This document shows, in pieces, positions 26,755 to 36,105 of a stretch of 64,000 nt of DNA. Numbering within the stretch: position 1 is the first letter of the stretch; every line of letters starts with the position of its first letter. The notes below the pieces were generated by a model, which ran no database searches, had not been told where the DNA came from, and saw only the letters and a program-made list of their open reading frames with translations. Made by a program: the position numbers and the translations under genes. This stretch comes from Gardnerella vaginalis 1500E (GTDB lineage Bacteria > Actinomycetota > Actinomycetes > Actinomycetales > Bifidobacteriaceae): contig NZ_ADES01000014.1 in NCBI RefSeq assembly GCF_000263595.1, forward strand, positions 1 through 64,000, in the 5' to 3' direction.

Positions 26755-26873
26755 AACTTAATAATACTTTTTACTTTGCACATAGATTTGCAAATATCTT
26801 TACGAATCGTTTGACGAATCGCTTTGTAGATTGTCCGCGCGCCATAACGAGCCATTGCGGTAATATTGTGACT

Positions 26874-27653
26874 ATGCCAACAAATATTAAAGAATTGTTA
26901 GATGCTTTAAATGCAGCTCCATTTCAAGAGGAAAACACTCCACTTTCAAAATCGTGGCTGCTTGGTTTCGATACTGAAACAACCGGAGCAAATATTGGTA
27001 AAGACGCAATAGCTTCCGCAACCTTGGTTTTAAGAAATCCTTCTTTAGGTCACGAAGGCGATGCTGTTTCTACATGGTTAATTAACCCTCATCAGCCTAT
27101 GAATCCTAAAGCAAGCGAAGTAAATGGTTTCACAGACGAATACCTTCAAGAACACGGCGGAGAACCTGTAGAAGAGCTTGAAGCACTGGCACAAGCAGTT
27201 AGCTTGGCTCAAGCAAAGAATATTCCATTGCTGGCTTATAACGCACCGTTTGATGTTGCTATGCTTCGTCATGATTTGAACCGTTGGCAGCTAAAATCTT
27301 TAAATCAGCGACCATCTTGCAGCATAAGCACTCTTACAGAAAACGATGTTCTTACCGTAGATCCGCTTGTTATTGATCGCGCTGTTTCTATAAGACCTGG
27401 AAAACGCACCTTAACTCTTACTTCCCAATTCTATGGCGTTGAACCAATTGGTGACTTCCACGATGCAACTGCAGATACTGTGGCAGCTCTTGATTTAGTT
27501 GCTCCTATGTGCAATGCGTATGAGCAAATTGGAAGCATGACATTAAGCAATCTAATGAGTTGGCAGAGAGAAGCATATATTCGTTGGAGAGATAGTTTTA
27601 ACAAGTGGCTTGAATCTCACGGTCGCGAGCCAATTCGTGGAACTTGGCTTTAA
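26874..27653 (+). CDS. DEDDh-type 3'-5' exonuclease (DnaQ-like)
   Basis: 259 residues from the chosen ATG. Metal-binding residues: Asp and Glu in LGFDTETTG (near residue 30), Asp in LLAYNAPFDVAML (near 125), and His plus Asp in FHDATADTVAALDL (near 202). It is a free-standing proofreading-type exonuclease, as common in actinobacteria, without helicase or BRCT domains. The frame opens at a TTG (26811) and has a GTG at 26868; the ATG at 26874 is preferred because the conserved part begins soon after, though its ribosome site is weak. Substrate unknown. Confidence 0.82.
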   Translation: MPTNIKELLDALNAAPFQEENTPLSKSWLLGFDTETTGANIGKDAIASATLVLRNPSLGHEGDAVSTWLINPHQPMNPKASEVNGFTDEYLQEHGGEPVEELEALAQAVSLAQAKNIPLLAYNAPFDVAMLRHDLNRWQLKSLNQRPSCSISTLTENDVLTVDPLVIDRAVSIRPGKRTLTLTSQFYGVEPIGDFHDATADTVAALDLVAPMCNAYEQIGSMTLSNLMSWQREAYIRWRDSFNKWLESHGREPIRGTWL

Positions 27654-27711
27654 ACTTGTTGAAATAAACAATTTATAATCCAATTGCATTATTGCTTAAA
27701 AATATTTACTT

Positions 27712-29520
27712 ATGTTTAGCGAAAAGAAAAATATGACTATGCACAACACGTTGTCACTAACAAGCGCAAGTAAACTTTTGCAACAATATGGATTGTTGCG
27801 CGAAATGATTCAGCATCACGAGTCACAAGATTCAGCTTCCAATAGAGAACAAGCCACAGACTCTACGCATTCTCGTAATGAAATATGGTCTTTAAATCCG
27901 TATTATTTTGCCAATTTTGATGCGGATGAGTGTTTTGCTCACGCAACTTACGATACTCGCGATATTAAGCCTGGAACTTTGCTTTTTATTAAAGGCAATT
28001 TTAAGCCTGAATATCTTTTAGACGCAGACAGCAAAGGTCTTAGCGCATACGTTGCTGAACAAAGTTACGCTGAGTACACAAATGCTGTTGGCTTAATTGT
28101 TACAGACGCGCGCAAAGCAATGAGCATACTTTCTGCAGAATTCTTTGGAAATCCTCAAGAAAAACTCACAGTTGTTGGAATTACTGGAACTAAAGGTAAA
28201 ACAACTACCGCATACTTTACTCACGCTATTCTAAACGCACATTCTGGCTCAAAAGCAGCATTGTTCTCCTCCGTAGATAACTGCTTAGACGGTGTTAATT
28301 ATGTTGAGTCAGATTTAACAACTCCTGAAAGTTTTGACGCTTTTAAAATGATGCGCGAAGCTGTAGATAACGGCATGAAATACCTTGTTATGGAAGTTTC
28401 TTCCCAAGCCTATAAGGTAAATCGCGTGTACGGGCTTAAGTTTGACGTTGCAGCTTTCTTAAATATTAGTCCGGATCATATTAGCCCTATTGAGCACCCA
28501 ACTTTTGAAGATTACTTGTATTGCAAGCGTCAAATTATTGCAAATACTAAGCATCTGGTATTAAATGCGGATGCAGATCACGCAGATCTTTTAATGCAAG
28601 ACGCTGAACGTAACAACGTGCATGTAACAACTTTTGCAAGAATCCAAAAAGATGAAATAGACAATAGCTCTTGCGAAATTAAAAATAGTGACGATTTAGA
28701 AGATAATCTCGTAGACTCTTGCACATCTGTTAACGACGACTATGCCGAGCTACTTACGCCTGATTACATTGCAATGCCTACAGGAAACAGTGAGTCGCAT
28801 TGCATTGCTATTAGAGACACTGACGAAGATGGCAACTACGAAAATAGTGACTACGAAGAAGACGTGCACTACTGCCCTATATCCGAATTCGCATTGTCTA
28901 TTGCAGGAGATTTTAATTACGAAAACGCTTTAGCAGCAATTGCTATTGCTGGAGAACTTTCAATTAATCAGGATACTGATTTAGCAGCACTGAAATCTAT
29001 TGAAAATATTAAGATTCCTGGACGCATGGAAGTATTCAAAGACGCACAGTCTAACACAATTGCTGTTGTTGATTACGCGCATAATTATATTTCCACTAAA
29101 GCACTTCTTGATTTTGTTGATGAACGTTACGGTAAGGAAAACCCTAGAATTACACTAGTAACAGGATCTGCAGGTAATAAAGCTTACGATCGTCGTAAGG
29201 AAATCGTTCAAGCTGCTCAAAATCGTATTTACCAGTTTATTTTTACAACTGAAGACACAAATACAGAAGACGAAATGGATATTTGCAAAGATATGCGAGG
29301 CTACATAACTAACGAAAACGTTAAGTCGCATATTATTATAGACCGTCCAGATGCAGTGGAATACAGTGTTGACGACGCTCGAAAAAGCTTTAATCGCGAA
29401 GAAAAATTCAACGTTATTCTTTTGATTGGCAAAGGCGATGAGCGTTGGATTAAACACGAAAACAAGCATGTGCCTTACGAGGGTGATTCAGAAATCATAA
29501 AACGTCTTTTTACGCTTTAA
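27712..29520 (+). CDS. MurE-like Mur ligase (UDP-MurNAc-tripeptide synthetase family)
   Basis: 602 residues, longer than the usual 490-520. Mur ligase N-terminal domain (DTRDIKPGTLLFIKG near 83), ATP-binding GITGTKGKTTTAYF near 159, LVMEVSSQAYKVNRV, and NISPDHISPIEHPTFEDYLYCKR near 256. The C-terminal domain has VDYAHNYIS. The diaminopimelate-selecting DNPR motif is absent: the aligned place reads TTEDTNTEDEMDI, so the added amino acid is probably not meso-DAP but lysine, ornithine or similar. An acidic insertion of roughly 95 residues lies between the central and C-terminal domains. An ATP-grasp ligase and an Asp/Glu racemase follow on the same strand. The first ATG has a poor ribosome site; 27733 is an alternative. 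Confidence 0.85.
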   Translation: MFSEKKNMTMHNTLSLTSASKLLQQYGLLREMIQHHESQDSASNREQATDSTHSRNEIWSLNPYYFANFDADECFAHATYDTRDIKPGTLLFIKGNFKPEYLLDADSKGLSAYVAEQSYAEYTNAVGLIVTDARKAMSILSAEFFGNPQEKLTVVGITGTKGKTTTAYFTHAILNAHSGSKAALFSSVDNCLDGVNYVESDLTTPESFDAFKMMREAVDNGMKYLVMEVSSQAYKVNRVYGLKFDVAAFLNISPDHISPIEHPTFEDYLYCKRQIIANTKHLVLNADADHADLLMQDAERNNVHVTTFARIQKDEIDNSSCEIKNSDDLEDNLVDSCTSVNDDYAELLTPDYIAMPTGNSESHCIAIRDTDEDGNYENSDYEEDVHYCPISEFALSIAGDFNYENALAAIAIAGELSINQDTDLAALKSIENIKIPGRMEVFKDAQSNTIAVVDYAHNYISTKALLDFVDERYGKENPRITLVTGSAGNKAYDRRKEIVQAAQNRIYQFIFTTEDTNTEDEMDICKDMRGYITNENVKSHIIIDRPDAVEYSVDDARKSFNREEKFNVILLIGKGDERWIKHENKHVPYEGDSEIIKRLFTL

Positions 29521-29605
29521 CATTAAGTATTGCAAAAACGTAAAAGTAAACGCTACGAATACATGCTACAAATAAACGAACCAATAAACCATAAAGAAGA
29601 TATTA

Positions 29606-30847
29606 ATGACTAATCAAAAATTCCAACCAGTGCTGCTCGGCAGCGATATTAACGCTTACGGAATGGCTAGAGCATTCCATGAAGCATACGGTATTACTTC
29701 TATAGCTTTTGCATATTTCCAACTTTCTCCTACAAAATTTAGCAAGATTATTGATGTGAGAATCGTTCCAAATTTTGGCGAGCTTAAAACATTTTTAAGC
29801 ACAATGCTTTCGTTTGGAGAATCATGGAAGAAAGAGAATCCAAATACTAAGCTTCTACTTATTCCTTGCGGAGATGTTTACGCAAATTTGTTAAGCCAGT
29901 GTGGAGAAAAATTGCGCGACTATTTTGCTTTCCACACTTTGCCAAACGAATTAAACCGACAGCTTAGCCTTAAAAGCTCGTTCTATAAAACTTGCGAAAA
30001 GTACAATCTTCCTCACCCAAAAACTAAGGTAGTAAACGCTGAGGAAGTAGCTTCTTGCGCATACAAAGATCTTCCATTCGACTTCCCGATTGCTATGAAG
30101 CCTGCAGATAGCGCCAAATGGCTTAAAGTTGATTTTGAGGGGCGTAAGAAGGCTTTTATTATCGACACACCTGAGGAGCTTGATACTCTTATTCAACGTT
30201 CTTATAAAGCCGGTTACGATGGCGAAATGATTTTGCAAGACTTTATTCCGGGCGACGATAGCCGTATGCGCGTTCTAAACGCATACGTAGATAGCGAGCA
30301 CCACGTGCGCATGATGTTCCTTGGACACCCGCTTCTTGAAGACCCAACTCCAGAAGCGGTCGGCAATTACGCTGCTATTATTCCTGACTACAATGAGGAA
30401 GTTTTCCGCAACATTAAAGCGTTCTTAGAAGATATTAAATACGTTGGCGTAGCTAATTTTGATATGAAATACGATGAGCGCGACAGAGAGTATAAACTTT
30501 TTGAAATAAACTTACGTCAAGGCCGCTCAAGCTACTTTGTGACTTTAAACGGCTTTAATATTGCGAAATATTTTGTTGAAGATTTAATTGACCATAAGCC
30601 TTTTGACGGAAATACTGTGTTCGGCCGTGGAGAAAAATTGTGGATGGAAATTCCACGCTCTATTTTCTTAAATTATGTAGCAGAAGGCGAAGAAAAGAAG
30701 CGTGGTACTAGTATGATTCGTCGCGGCGATTGGGGCACTACGCTAGAATATAAGAAGGATATGAACCTACTACGCTGGCTTATGATTCGTCATATGTTTT
30801 CAATTTACAAGAAGCGCTATGCTGAATTTTTCCGCAATAAGGCGTGA
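29606..30847 (+). CDS. ATP-grasp ligase, D-aspartate ligase-like
   Basis: 413 residues. N-terminal pre-ATP-grasp domain (VLLGSDINAYGMARAFHEAYG at residues 9-29) and an ATP-grasp domain with FPIAMKPADSAKW near 165, ILQDFIPGDDSRMR near 210, and the metal-binding end VANFDMKYDERDREYKLFEINLRQGRSSYFV near 285-315. The architecture fits the carboxylate-amine ligases that add D-aspartate to the lysine side chain of the peptidoglycan precursor. It lies 85 bases after the MurE-like gene and 42 bases before an amino-acid racemase gene. That neighbourhood is the main reason for the assignment; the amino acid used is inference. Confidence 0.75.
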   Translation: MTNQKFQPVLLGSDINAYGMARAFHEAYGITSIAFAYFQLSPTKFSKIIDVRIVPNFGELKTFLSTMLSFGESWKKENPNTKLLLIPCGDVYANLLSQCGEKLRDYFAFHTLPNELNRQLSLKSSFYKTCEKYNLPHPKTKVVNAEEVASCAYKDLPFDFPIAMKPADSAKWLKVDFEGRKKAFIIDTPEELDTLIQRSYKAGYDGEMILQDFIPGDDSRMRVLNAYVDSEHHVRMMFLGHPLLEDPTPEAVGNYAAIIPDYNEEVFRNIKAFLEDIKYVGVANFDMKYDERDREYKLFEINLRQGRSSYFVTLNGFNIAKYFVEDLIDHKPFDGNTVFGRGEKLWMEIPRSIFLNYVAEGEEKKRGTSMIRRGDWGTTLEYKKDMNLLRWLMIRHMFSIYKKRYAEFFRNKA

Positions 30848-30889
30848 AATACTCCGGCACAATATGGGTTCCGAAAGGAAAATTACACG

Positions 30890-31615
30890 ATGAAACGGCC
30901 GTTTTTTGCTGTGCTTGGCGGCATGGGCACGCTTGCAACAGAAAGCTATATTCGTTTACTGAATAAAGAAACACATGCGCATAATGATCAAGAGTTTTTG
31001 GATTATGTGGTGTTTAACGACGCTTCTGTGCCAGATAGAACGGCTTATATTGTTGGCAATTCCGAAGAAAACCCATTCCCTGTTCTTGCGGACGATATTC
31101 AAAAAGCAACGCAAATGGGAGCTTCTTTTATTGTATTAACATGCAATACGGCACATTATTTTTACGATAAGTTCCAAGCTCTTACAAACGTGCCTATTAT
31201 GCATATGCCTCGCGGAGCTGTGGCCGAAATTGCTCGACGCTACCCTACTGCTCGTTGCAAGCGCATTGGATTTTTAGGCACTGCAGGATCTCGTAAAGCG
31301 GGAGTGTATCAGCGCGCTATTGAAGAAGCGGGATACACGTTTGTAGCTCCAGACGACGATTTGCAGAAACGTATTACTTCGCTTATTTACGATGACGTAA
31401 AAGGCACAGGAGACCTTGATTTTCACCGTTACGAATCAGTTTTAAGCGATATGCTAGACCCTTCTGGAGCATGCCGTTGCGACGCACTTATTTTAGGATG
31501 CACAGAGCTTAGCGTGCTAAATGAAGCTTTCCCTCTTCCGCAAATTCCTTTAGTTGACGCTCAAGCAGTACTCGTAAAAGATACTGTAGAAAAAGCTAAA
31601 GCTTTGCGAAATTAG
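30890..31615 (+). CDS. aspartate/glutamate racemase family protein
   Basis: 241 residues. PLP-independent racemase with two active-site cysteines, visible in FIVLTCNTAHYFYDKF (near residue 84) and DALILGCTELSVL (near 203). N-terminus FFAVLGGMGTLATESYIRLLN is typical of aspartate racemases rather than of MurI. GAAAGGAAAATTACACG precedes the ATG. As the third gene of the cell-wall cluster it would supply the D-amino acid used by the ATP-grasp ligase. MurI, at 56172-56945, is a separate enzyme. Confidence 0.82.
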   Translation: MKRPFFAVLGGMGTLATESYIRLLNKETHAHNDQEFLDYVVFNDASVPDRTAYIVGNSEENPFPVLADDIQKATQMGASFIVLTCNTAHYFYDKFQALTNVPIMHMPRGAVAEIARRYPTARCKRIGFLGTAGSRKAGVYQRAIEEAGYTFVAPDDDLQKRITSLIYDDVKGTGDLDFHRYESVLSDMLDPSGACRCDALILGCTELSVLNEAFPLPQIPLVDAQAVLVKDTVEKAKALRN

Positions 31616-31647
31616 CAAATTAAGCAGCTAAATAAGAAGCTTGATTC

Positions 31648-33105
31648 TCAAGACTCGTCAATATTCGGGTGAATTGCAACGCGCTGATCTTTTGGCTTTT
31701 TTAAGTCCGGATTCACATGCTCAACAAGCATTGTGCGAGCATCCCCTGCCGTAACAAAGCTTCCGCAAATAAGCACGCCGTGACCGTAGCCAACGCCAAG
31801 CTCATCGTCTTCATCAACAAGATTCACAGCCGTTTGAATAGCATCCGGAAGCTCGTCAACACGAATCACGCGATCCCTGCCAAACACGCCTACAGCAATC
31901 TTTTCGAGCTCTTCCGGATCCATTACGCGGTCGCGCCAAGAATTACGAGTCACAATAATCTTCGTCAAAATAGGCTCAAGAACACCCAAGTATTCTTCAA
32001 CCTGCTTATCTGCCATCATTGCAACAACACCAATAAGCTGCTCAAAATGATAGTTTTCTTCAATAGTTTCACGAAGAGACTCAGCAGCATTCACATTATG
32101 ACCACCGTCAACAATAATCGTCGGCGAAGTACGAACCTGCTCAATACGACCCGGAACCTTAACCTGGCTTAAAGCTTCAGCAACCAAATCGCCATCTAAA
32201 GCTCCATTTACCGGTAGCACAACTTCAGCCGCAGCGAGCGCCGCCAAAGCATTATGCGCCTGATGCTTACCAAACTTATCTATTGGAACATCCTCATAAG
32301 TGCCAAGAGGCGTGCGCAAGGTAACAAGCTGGCCGCCAACTGCAGGAGTACGAGAAACAACTTCAAGCTCGCCGTCACCATAAGAAGAATCGCGCAATAA
32401 TTTAGCATTATTACTCTCAGCAACTTCCTTAATAATTGGCAAAACCTTATCCTCATGCGGCTGAGGACCTAAAATTACAGTGCAATTTGGCTTAATAATG
32501 CCAGCTTTTGTGCGCGCAATCTCTTCAACAGTGTTTCCAAGCCACTGCATGTGATCCATATCCACAGGGCCAATAATTGCAGCATCCGCGTCCATAACAT
32601 TCGTAGCATCCCATTCGCCACCCATGCCAACTTCCATTACAGCAACATCAACAGGAGCATCCGCAAAAGCCCAAATTGCCATGGCTGTAAGCACTTCAAA
32701 AAAGCTCATTTTTGGCTTACCGTCAGCCTCCATGCGAGCATCAACCATGTCGATAATATCTTTCATTTGATCCCAAACATCAATAAAATCGTCGTCGCTG
32801 ATTTCTTGACCATCAATCATAATGCGCTCGTTTATGCGCTCTAAATGTGGAGAAGTGTAAAGACCAGTGCGCAAACCGTATGCTCGGCACAACGACTCAG
32901 CCATGCGAGCAGTAGAACCCTTGCCATTCGTGCCAGTAATATGAATAACGTGCATAGACTTTTCTGGATGCCCAAGAATATCGAGAATTAAGCGCATTCT
33001 GTCTAAATCAAGATTAGTTTTATTATGCTCAGGAGCGCGGCTCATAATATTGCGCTCAATATCAACAATTCGCTCATTATTGCAATTTGGATGTTCCATA
33101 GACAT
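31648..33105 (-). CDS. folC: folylpolyglutamate synthase / dihydrofolate synthase
   Basis: 485 residues. Mur-ligase-fold enzyme adding glutamate to folates. ATP site HITGTNGKGSTARM near residue 56, TSPHLERINERIMIDG near 83, VAVMEVGMGGEWDATNV near 155, DHMQWLGNTVEEIARTKAGIIK near 178, and the C-terminal DGGHNVNAAESL near 320. AGGGGAG lies before the first ATG. It converges with the racemase gene (32 bases apart) and is divergent from the aminopeptidase gene. Confidence 0.93.
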   Translation of the reverse strand: MSMEHPNCNNERIVDIERNIMSRAPEHNKTNLDLDRMRLILDILGHPEKSMHVIHITGTNGKGSTARMAESLCRAYGLRTGLYTSPHLERINERIMIDGQEISDDDFIDVWDQMKDIIDMVDARMEADGKPKMSFFEVLTAMAIWAFADAPVDVAVMEVGMGGEWDATNVMDADAAIIGPVDMDHMQWLGNTVEEIARTKAGIIKPNCTVILGPQPHEDKVLPIIKEVAESNNAKLLRDSSYGDGELEVVSRTPAVGGQLVTLRTPLGTYEDVPIDKFGKHQAHNALAALAAAEVVLPVNGALDGDLVAEALSQVKVPGRIEQVRTSPTIIVDGGHNVNAAESLRETIEENYHFEQLIGVVAMMADKQVEEYLGVLEPILTKIIVTRNSWRDRVMDPEELEKIAVGVFGRDRVIRVDELPDAIQTAVNLVDEDDELGVGYGHGVLICGSFVTAGDARTMLVEHVNPDLKKPKDQRVAIHPNIDES

Positions 33106-33375
33106 AACTGCACTCCCCTAATTTTGTGCTCACTTACTCATTTTCCAAATATATAGATTAGTTTATGCCAACAACACTTACAAAAAATAATTTTTAAGAA
33201 GAAAGCTAATACTTATACTCGCATATGATTGTTTTGTAAATTACATATAAAATCTGATCTTTTTAATCCAAAAAACTCGCGCAAAACAGTAAATAAGACT
33301 ATGTTAGTTATTGTCTAGTTTAATTCCTAGTTTATTTTTATTTACACACAAAAAGAAGTGTTAAGGAGTCGCATA
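33106..33375. other. AT-rich divergent intergenic region
   Basis: 270 bases between the starts of folC and the aminopeptidase P gene; it must carry the promoters of both. Several A/T-rich hexamers are present but I cannot single out a convincing pair. No gene is visible. Confidence 0.5.
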
Positions 33376-34965
33376 ATGGCAGAAAATACGCCAACAGAGC
33401 ACGGTGAAGAATTAAAATCTGACGGTACGCAAAAGGCGGAAGACCGCGTTAACAATCGTTCTCTTCGACCAAATAGCGATTCTTTTAAAGATTTTATGAC
33501 AAGCAGCTGGGATAATCAGGAGCCGGAAGTTAAGCCTCTTGAATCCAGCAAGTACATTCCAGCACGTTTAGAAGCACTTTCAGAGCGCTTCCCAGGAGAA
33601 CGCTTAGTTATTCCTGCAGGACAACCAAAAGTGCGCAATAACGATTGCGATTACGCTTTCCGCCCAGACACAACTTTTGCCTACTACACTGGCTTGGGTC
33701 AAGATTATGAGGCTGGAGCCGTACTTGTTATGGAACCGGTAAGCGAAGACAGCAAGGAAGCTAAAGCCTGCAAAAATCATATTCCAGAGCTTTTTGTAGC
33801 CCCACGCGCAGATAACAGCACTTCAGCATTTTACAGGGATCCACACTACGGAGAATACTGGGTTGGCCCACGCGCAGGCTTGAAAGAGCTCAAAGCCATG
33901 ACAGGAATTGAAACGCGTGACATTGCTGAACTTGACGACGCTATTGCAAAGAATGTAAGCGACGACGCAAATGGCGAAGGCGTTCGCGTTCGAATTATTC
34001 GAGAAACCGATCCGGAGCTTACCGCAAAAGTTGAGACAATGCGCGAAGCAAGCGGGTTTACGGACGAAGACGCTAATAGTTCCGCTGACGACAAACTGCA
34101 CGAATTTGCTGCAGAAGCTCGCATGCTTAAAGACGATTACGAAATTCGAGAAATGCGCAAAGCTGTTGCTGCAACAAAGCTTGGTTTTGACCGCATGCTT
34201 ACTAGATTGCCTCAAGCTCTTGGCAAAGAACATTCCGAACGCATGATTGAAGGCGCTTTTAATTCTGTTGCACGCGAGGAAGGAAACGAAGTAGGCTACG
34301 ACACTATTGTTGCTTCCGGCAAGCATGCTCCAATTTTGCACTGGATGCGAAATACTGGCGTAGTTTCTAACGGAGAACTGCTTCTTATTGATGCAGGCGT
34401 TGAAGTAAACAGCCTCTACACCGCCGACATTACGCGCACGTTCCCAACAAACGGCAAGTTTACCGACTTGCAAAAGAAGCTTTACCAGTGCGTTCTTGAC
34501 GCTCAACAAGCCGGTTTTGAAGCGGCTAAGCCAGGTGCTACTTACTCCGATATTCACCACGCTTGCATGCGAGTATTAGCAGAACACTTGCACGAATGGG
34601 GAATTTTGAAGGTTAGCGTTGAAGAGTCACTATCTCCAGAAGGCCAGCAGCATCGACGCTGGCATGCGTGCGGAGTAGCTCACCATCTTGGCTTGGACGT
34701 ACACGACTGCGCTCAAGCACGCTACGAGTCTTATCAAGGCGCAAAAATTACTCCAGGCATGATCTTTACGATTGAACCAGGATTGTATTTTGCAGCTAAC
34801 GATTTAATGCTACCGGAAGAAATGCGCGGTATTGGCATTCGCATTGAAGACGATGTGTTAATGACAGAAAACGGGCCGGAATGGCTTTCTATTGACATTC
34901 CAAAGCAGATTGACGATGTAGAAGCCTGGATGGCCGACCGTGCAGGAAAGGAAATATATGACTAA
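33376..34965 (+). CDS. pepP: Xaa-Pro aminopeptidase (aminopeptidase P)
   Basis: 529 residues. It removes N-terminal residues preceding proline. An N-terminal creatinase-like domain (residues 70-190, FRPDTTFAYYTGLGQDYEAGAVLVME) precedes the pita-bread catalytic domain. Metal ligands: Asp in LLLIDAGVEVNSLYTADITRTFP (two Asp), His in ACGVAHHLGLDVHD, Glu in FTIEPGLYFA, and Glu in GIRIEDDVLMT. AAGGAG lies eight bases before the ATG at 33376. The stop overlaps the start of the next kinase gene by eight bases. The first 60 residues are hydrophilic and not conserved. Confidence 0.93.
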   Translation: MAENTPTEHGEELKSDGTQKAEDRVNNRSLRPNSDSFKDFMTSSWDNQEPEVKPLESSKYIPARLEALSERFPGERLVIPAGQPKVRNNDCDYAFRPDTTFAYYTGLGQDYEAGAVLVMEPVSEDSKEAKACKNHIPELFVAPRADNSTSAFYRDPHYGEYWVGPRAGLKELKAMTGIETRDIAELDDAIAKNVSDDANGEGVRVRIIRETDPELTAKVETMREASGFTDEDANSSADDKLHEFAAEARMLKDDYEIREMRKAVAATKLGFDRMLTRLPQALGKEHSERMIEGAFNSVAREEGNEVGYDTIVASGKHAPILHWMRNTGVVSNGELLLIDAGVEVNSLYTADITRTFPTNGKFTDLQKKLYQCVLDAQQAGFEAAKPGATYSDIHHACMRVLAEHLHEWGILKVSVEESLSPEGQQHRRWHACGVAHHLGLDVHDCAQARYESYQGAKITPGMIFTIEPGLYFAANDLMLPEEMRGIGIRIEDDVLMTENGPEWLSIDIPKQIDDVEAWMADRAGKEIYD

Positions 34966-35854
34966 GCCAATTGTTCTTTCGCTAGGCGAACTTTTATGGG
35001 ACTTACTTCCGCACGGAAAGCGCGTAGGTGGAGCGCCAGCCAATTTTGCATACCATGCACAATGCCACGGCGCTCAAAGCTGCATGATTAGCGCAGTTGG
35101 CCAAGATCAGCTTGGAGACGAGCTAATTGACAAAGTCAACAAAGCTGGAATCACCTCAATTATTCAACGAAATGCTTGGCCAACAAGCACAGTAGAAATA
35201 GCGCTTAAAAACGGAATACCAGAATACACAATTTTGAGAAATATTGCGTGGGATCATATTCTTTACACTCGAGAGCTTATTGACCTCGTAGAGAGAGCAG
35301 ACGCGGTATGCTTCGGCACTCTTAGCCTGCGCTCGCAAGAAACTCACGACACTATTCTTCAATTATTGAAGCATACTAAGCCTGGAGCGATGAAGTTCTT
35401 CGACATAAACATTCGAAGCGACCACTACTCTAAGGATCTCATTGATACTCTTCTTCAGCAAGCCACCGTTTTTAAGCTTAACGATTCCGAACTGTTCCTA
35501 CTTCGAGACATGTTCAATATTCGCGACACTTCCGACGAAGAAGCTTGCCGCTGGTTCCAAGCACGCTACGCATTAGACTACGTGATTCTTACAGGCGGAG
35601 CTACATTTAGCACGATTATTACAAGCACCGGCGAAAGCTCCACTATTCCAACGCCTCACGTAAACATTATTGATACGGTTGGCGCAGGAGACGCATTTTC
35701 TGGAGTGTTTGCAACGCATATTCTTAAAGGCGAAAGTCTTGAAGAAGCGCATCGAGCAGCCGTTAATACTGCTGCGTTCGTATGCACTCAGGAAGGCGCA
35801 TGGCCAAAGTATCCTAAACAAATACCGGATTATTTAGCAAAAGCCGGAAGATAA
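34958..35854 (+). CDS. PfkB-family carbohydrate kinase, fructokinase-like
   Basis: 298 residues. N-terminal LGELLWDLLPHGKRVGGAPANFAYHAQCHGA, with the GGAPANFA sugar-binding loop, resembles fructokinases. The C-terminal signature DTVGAGDAFSGVFATHIL near residue 230 contains the catalytic base Asp. It would phosphorylate a sugar, plausibly fructose. AAAGGAAAT precedes the ATG, and the gene overlaps pepP by eight bases, so the two are co-translated. The sugar specificity is inference. Confidence 0.85.
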   Translation: MTKPIVLSLGELLWDLLPHGKRVGGAPANFAYHAQCHGAQSCMISAVGQDQLGDELIDKVNKAGITSIIQRNAWPTSTVEIALKNGIPEYTILRNIAWDHILYTRELIDLVERADAVCFGTLSLRSQETHDTILQLLKHTKPGAMKFFDINIRSDHYSKDLIDTLLQQATVFKLNDSELFLLRDMFNIRDTSDEEACRWFQARYALDYVILTGGATFSTIITSTGESSTIPTPHVNIIDTVGAGDAFSGVFATHILKGESLEEAHRAAVNTAAFVCTQEGAWPKYPKQIPDYLAKAGR

Positions 35855-35901
35855 AGTAAAAAATAAAATAAAATAAAAATAAAATTTAACTCATAAAAAT
35901 C

Positions 35902-35940
35902 AATAACGCCACTTCATAAACTTGATGAAGTGGCGTTATT
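35902..35940. terminator. strong 16-bp terminator hairpin
   Basis: AATAACGCCACTTCAT (35902-35917) pairs perfectly with 35925-35940 around a seven-base loop. It ends the kinase transcript rightward and can also end the tRNA transcript leftward (T-rich run on the minus strand follows). It is preceded by an AAAAT-type simple repeat at about 35857-35886. Confidence 0.9.
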
Positions 35941-35947
35941 TAGTTCG

Positions 35948-36021
35948 TGGGGCCTCAGGGGCTTGAACCCTGGACCGACGGATTATGAGTCCGTTGCTCT
36001 AACCGACTGAGCTAAAGCCCC
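35948..36021 (-). tRNA. tRNA with CAT anticodon (elongator Met or Ile2)
   Basis: 74-base cloverleaf on the minus strand. Acceptor GGGGCTT pairs with AGGCCCC, D-arm AGCTCAGTCGGTTAGAGC, anticodon loop CTCATAA, T-arm GGTTCAAGC. The anticodon CAT reads AUG, or AUA if the C is modified to lysidine. I cannot decide between elongator Met and Ile2 from sequence alone. It is not an initiator tRNA: the acceptor first pair is closed. No encoded CCA. Confidence 0.92.
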
Positions 36022-36105
36022 ACGCTAACAAAGTTAGCAACGACTAGATTAGCACATACCCATAAACGTAGCCAAACCTAGTGCGTCGAACTCAAATAAA
36101 AAGCA

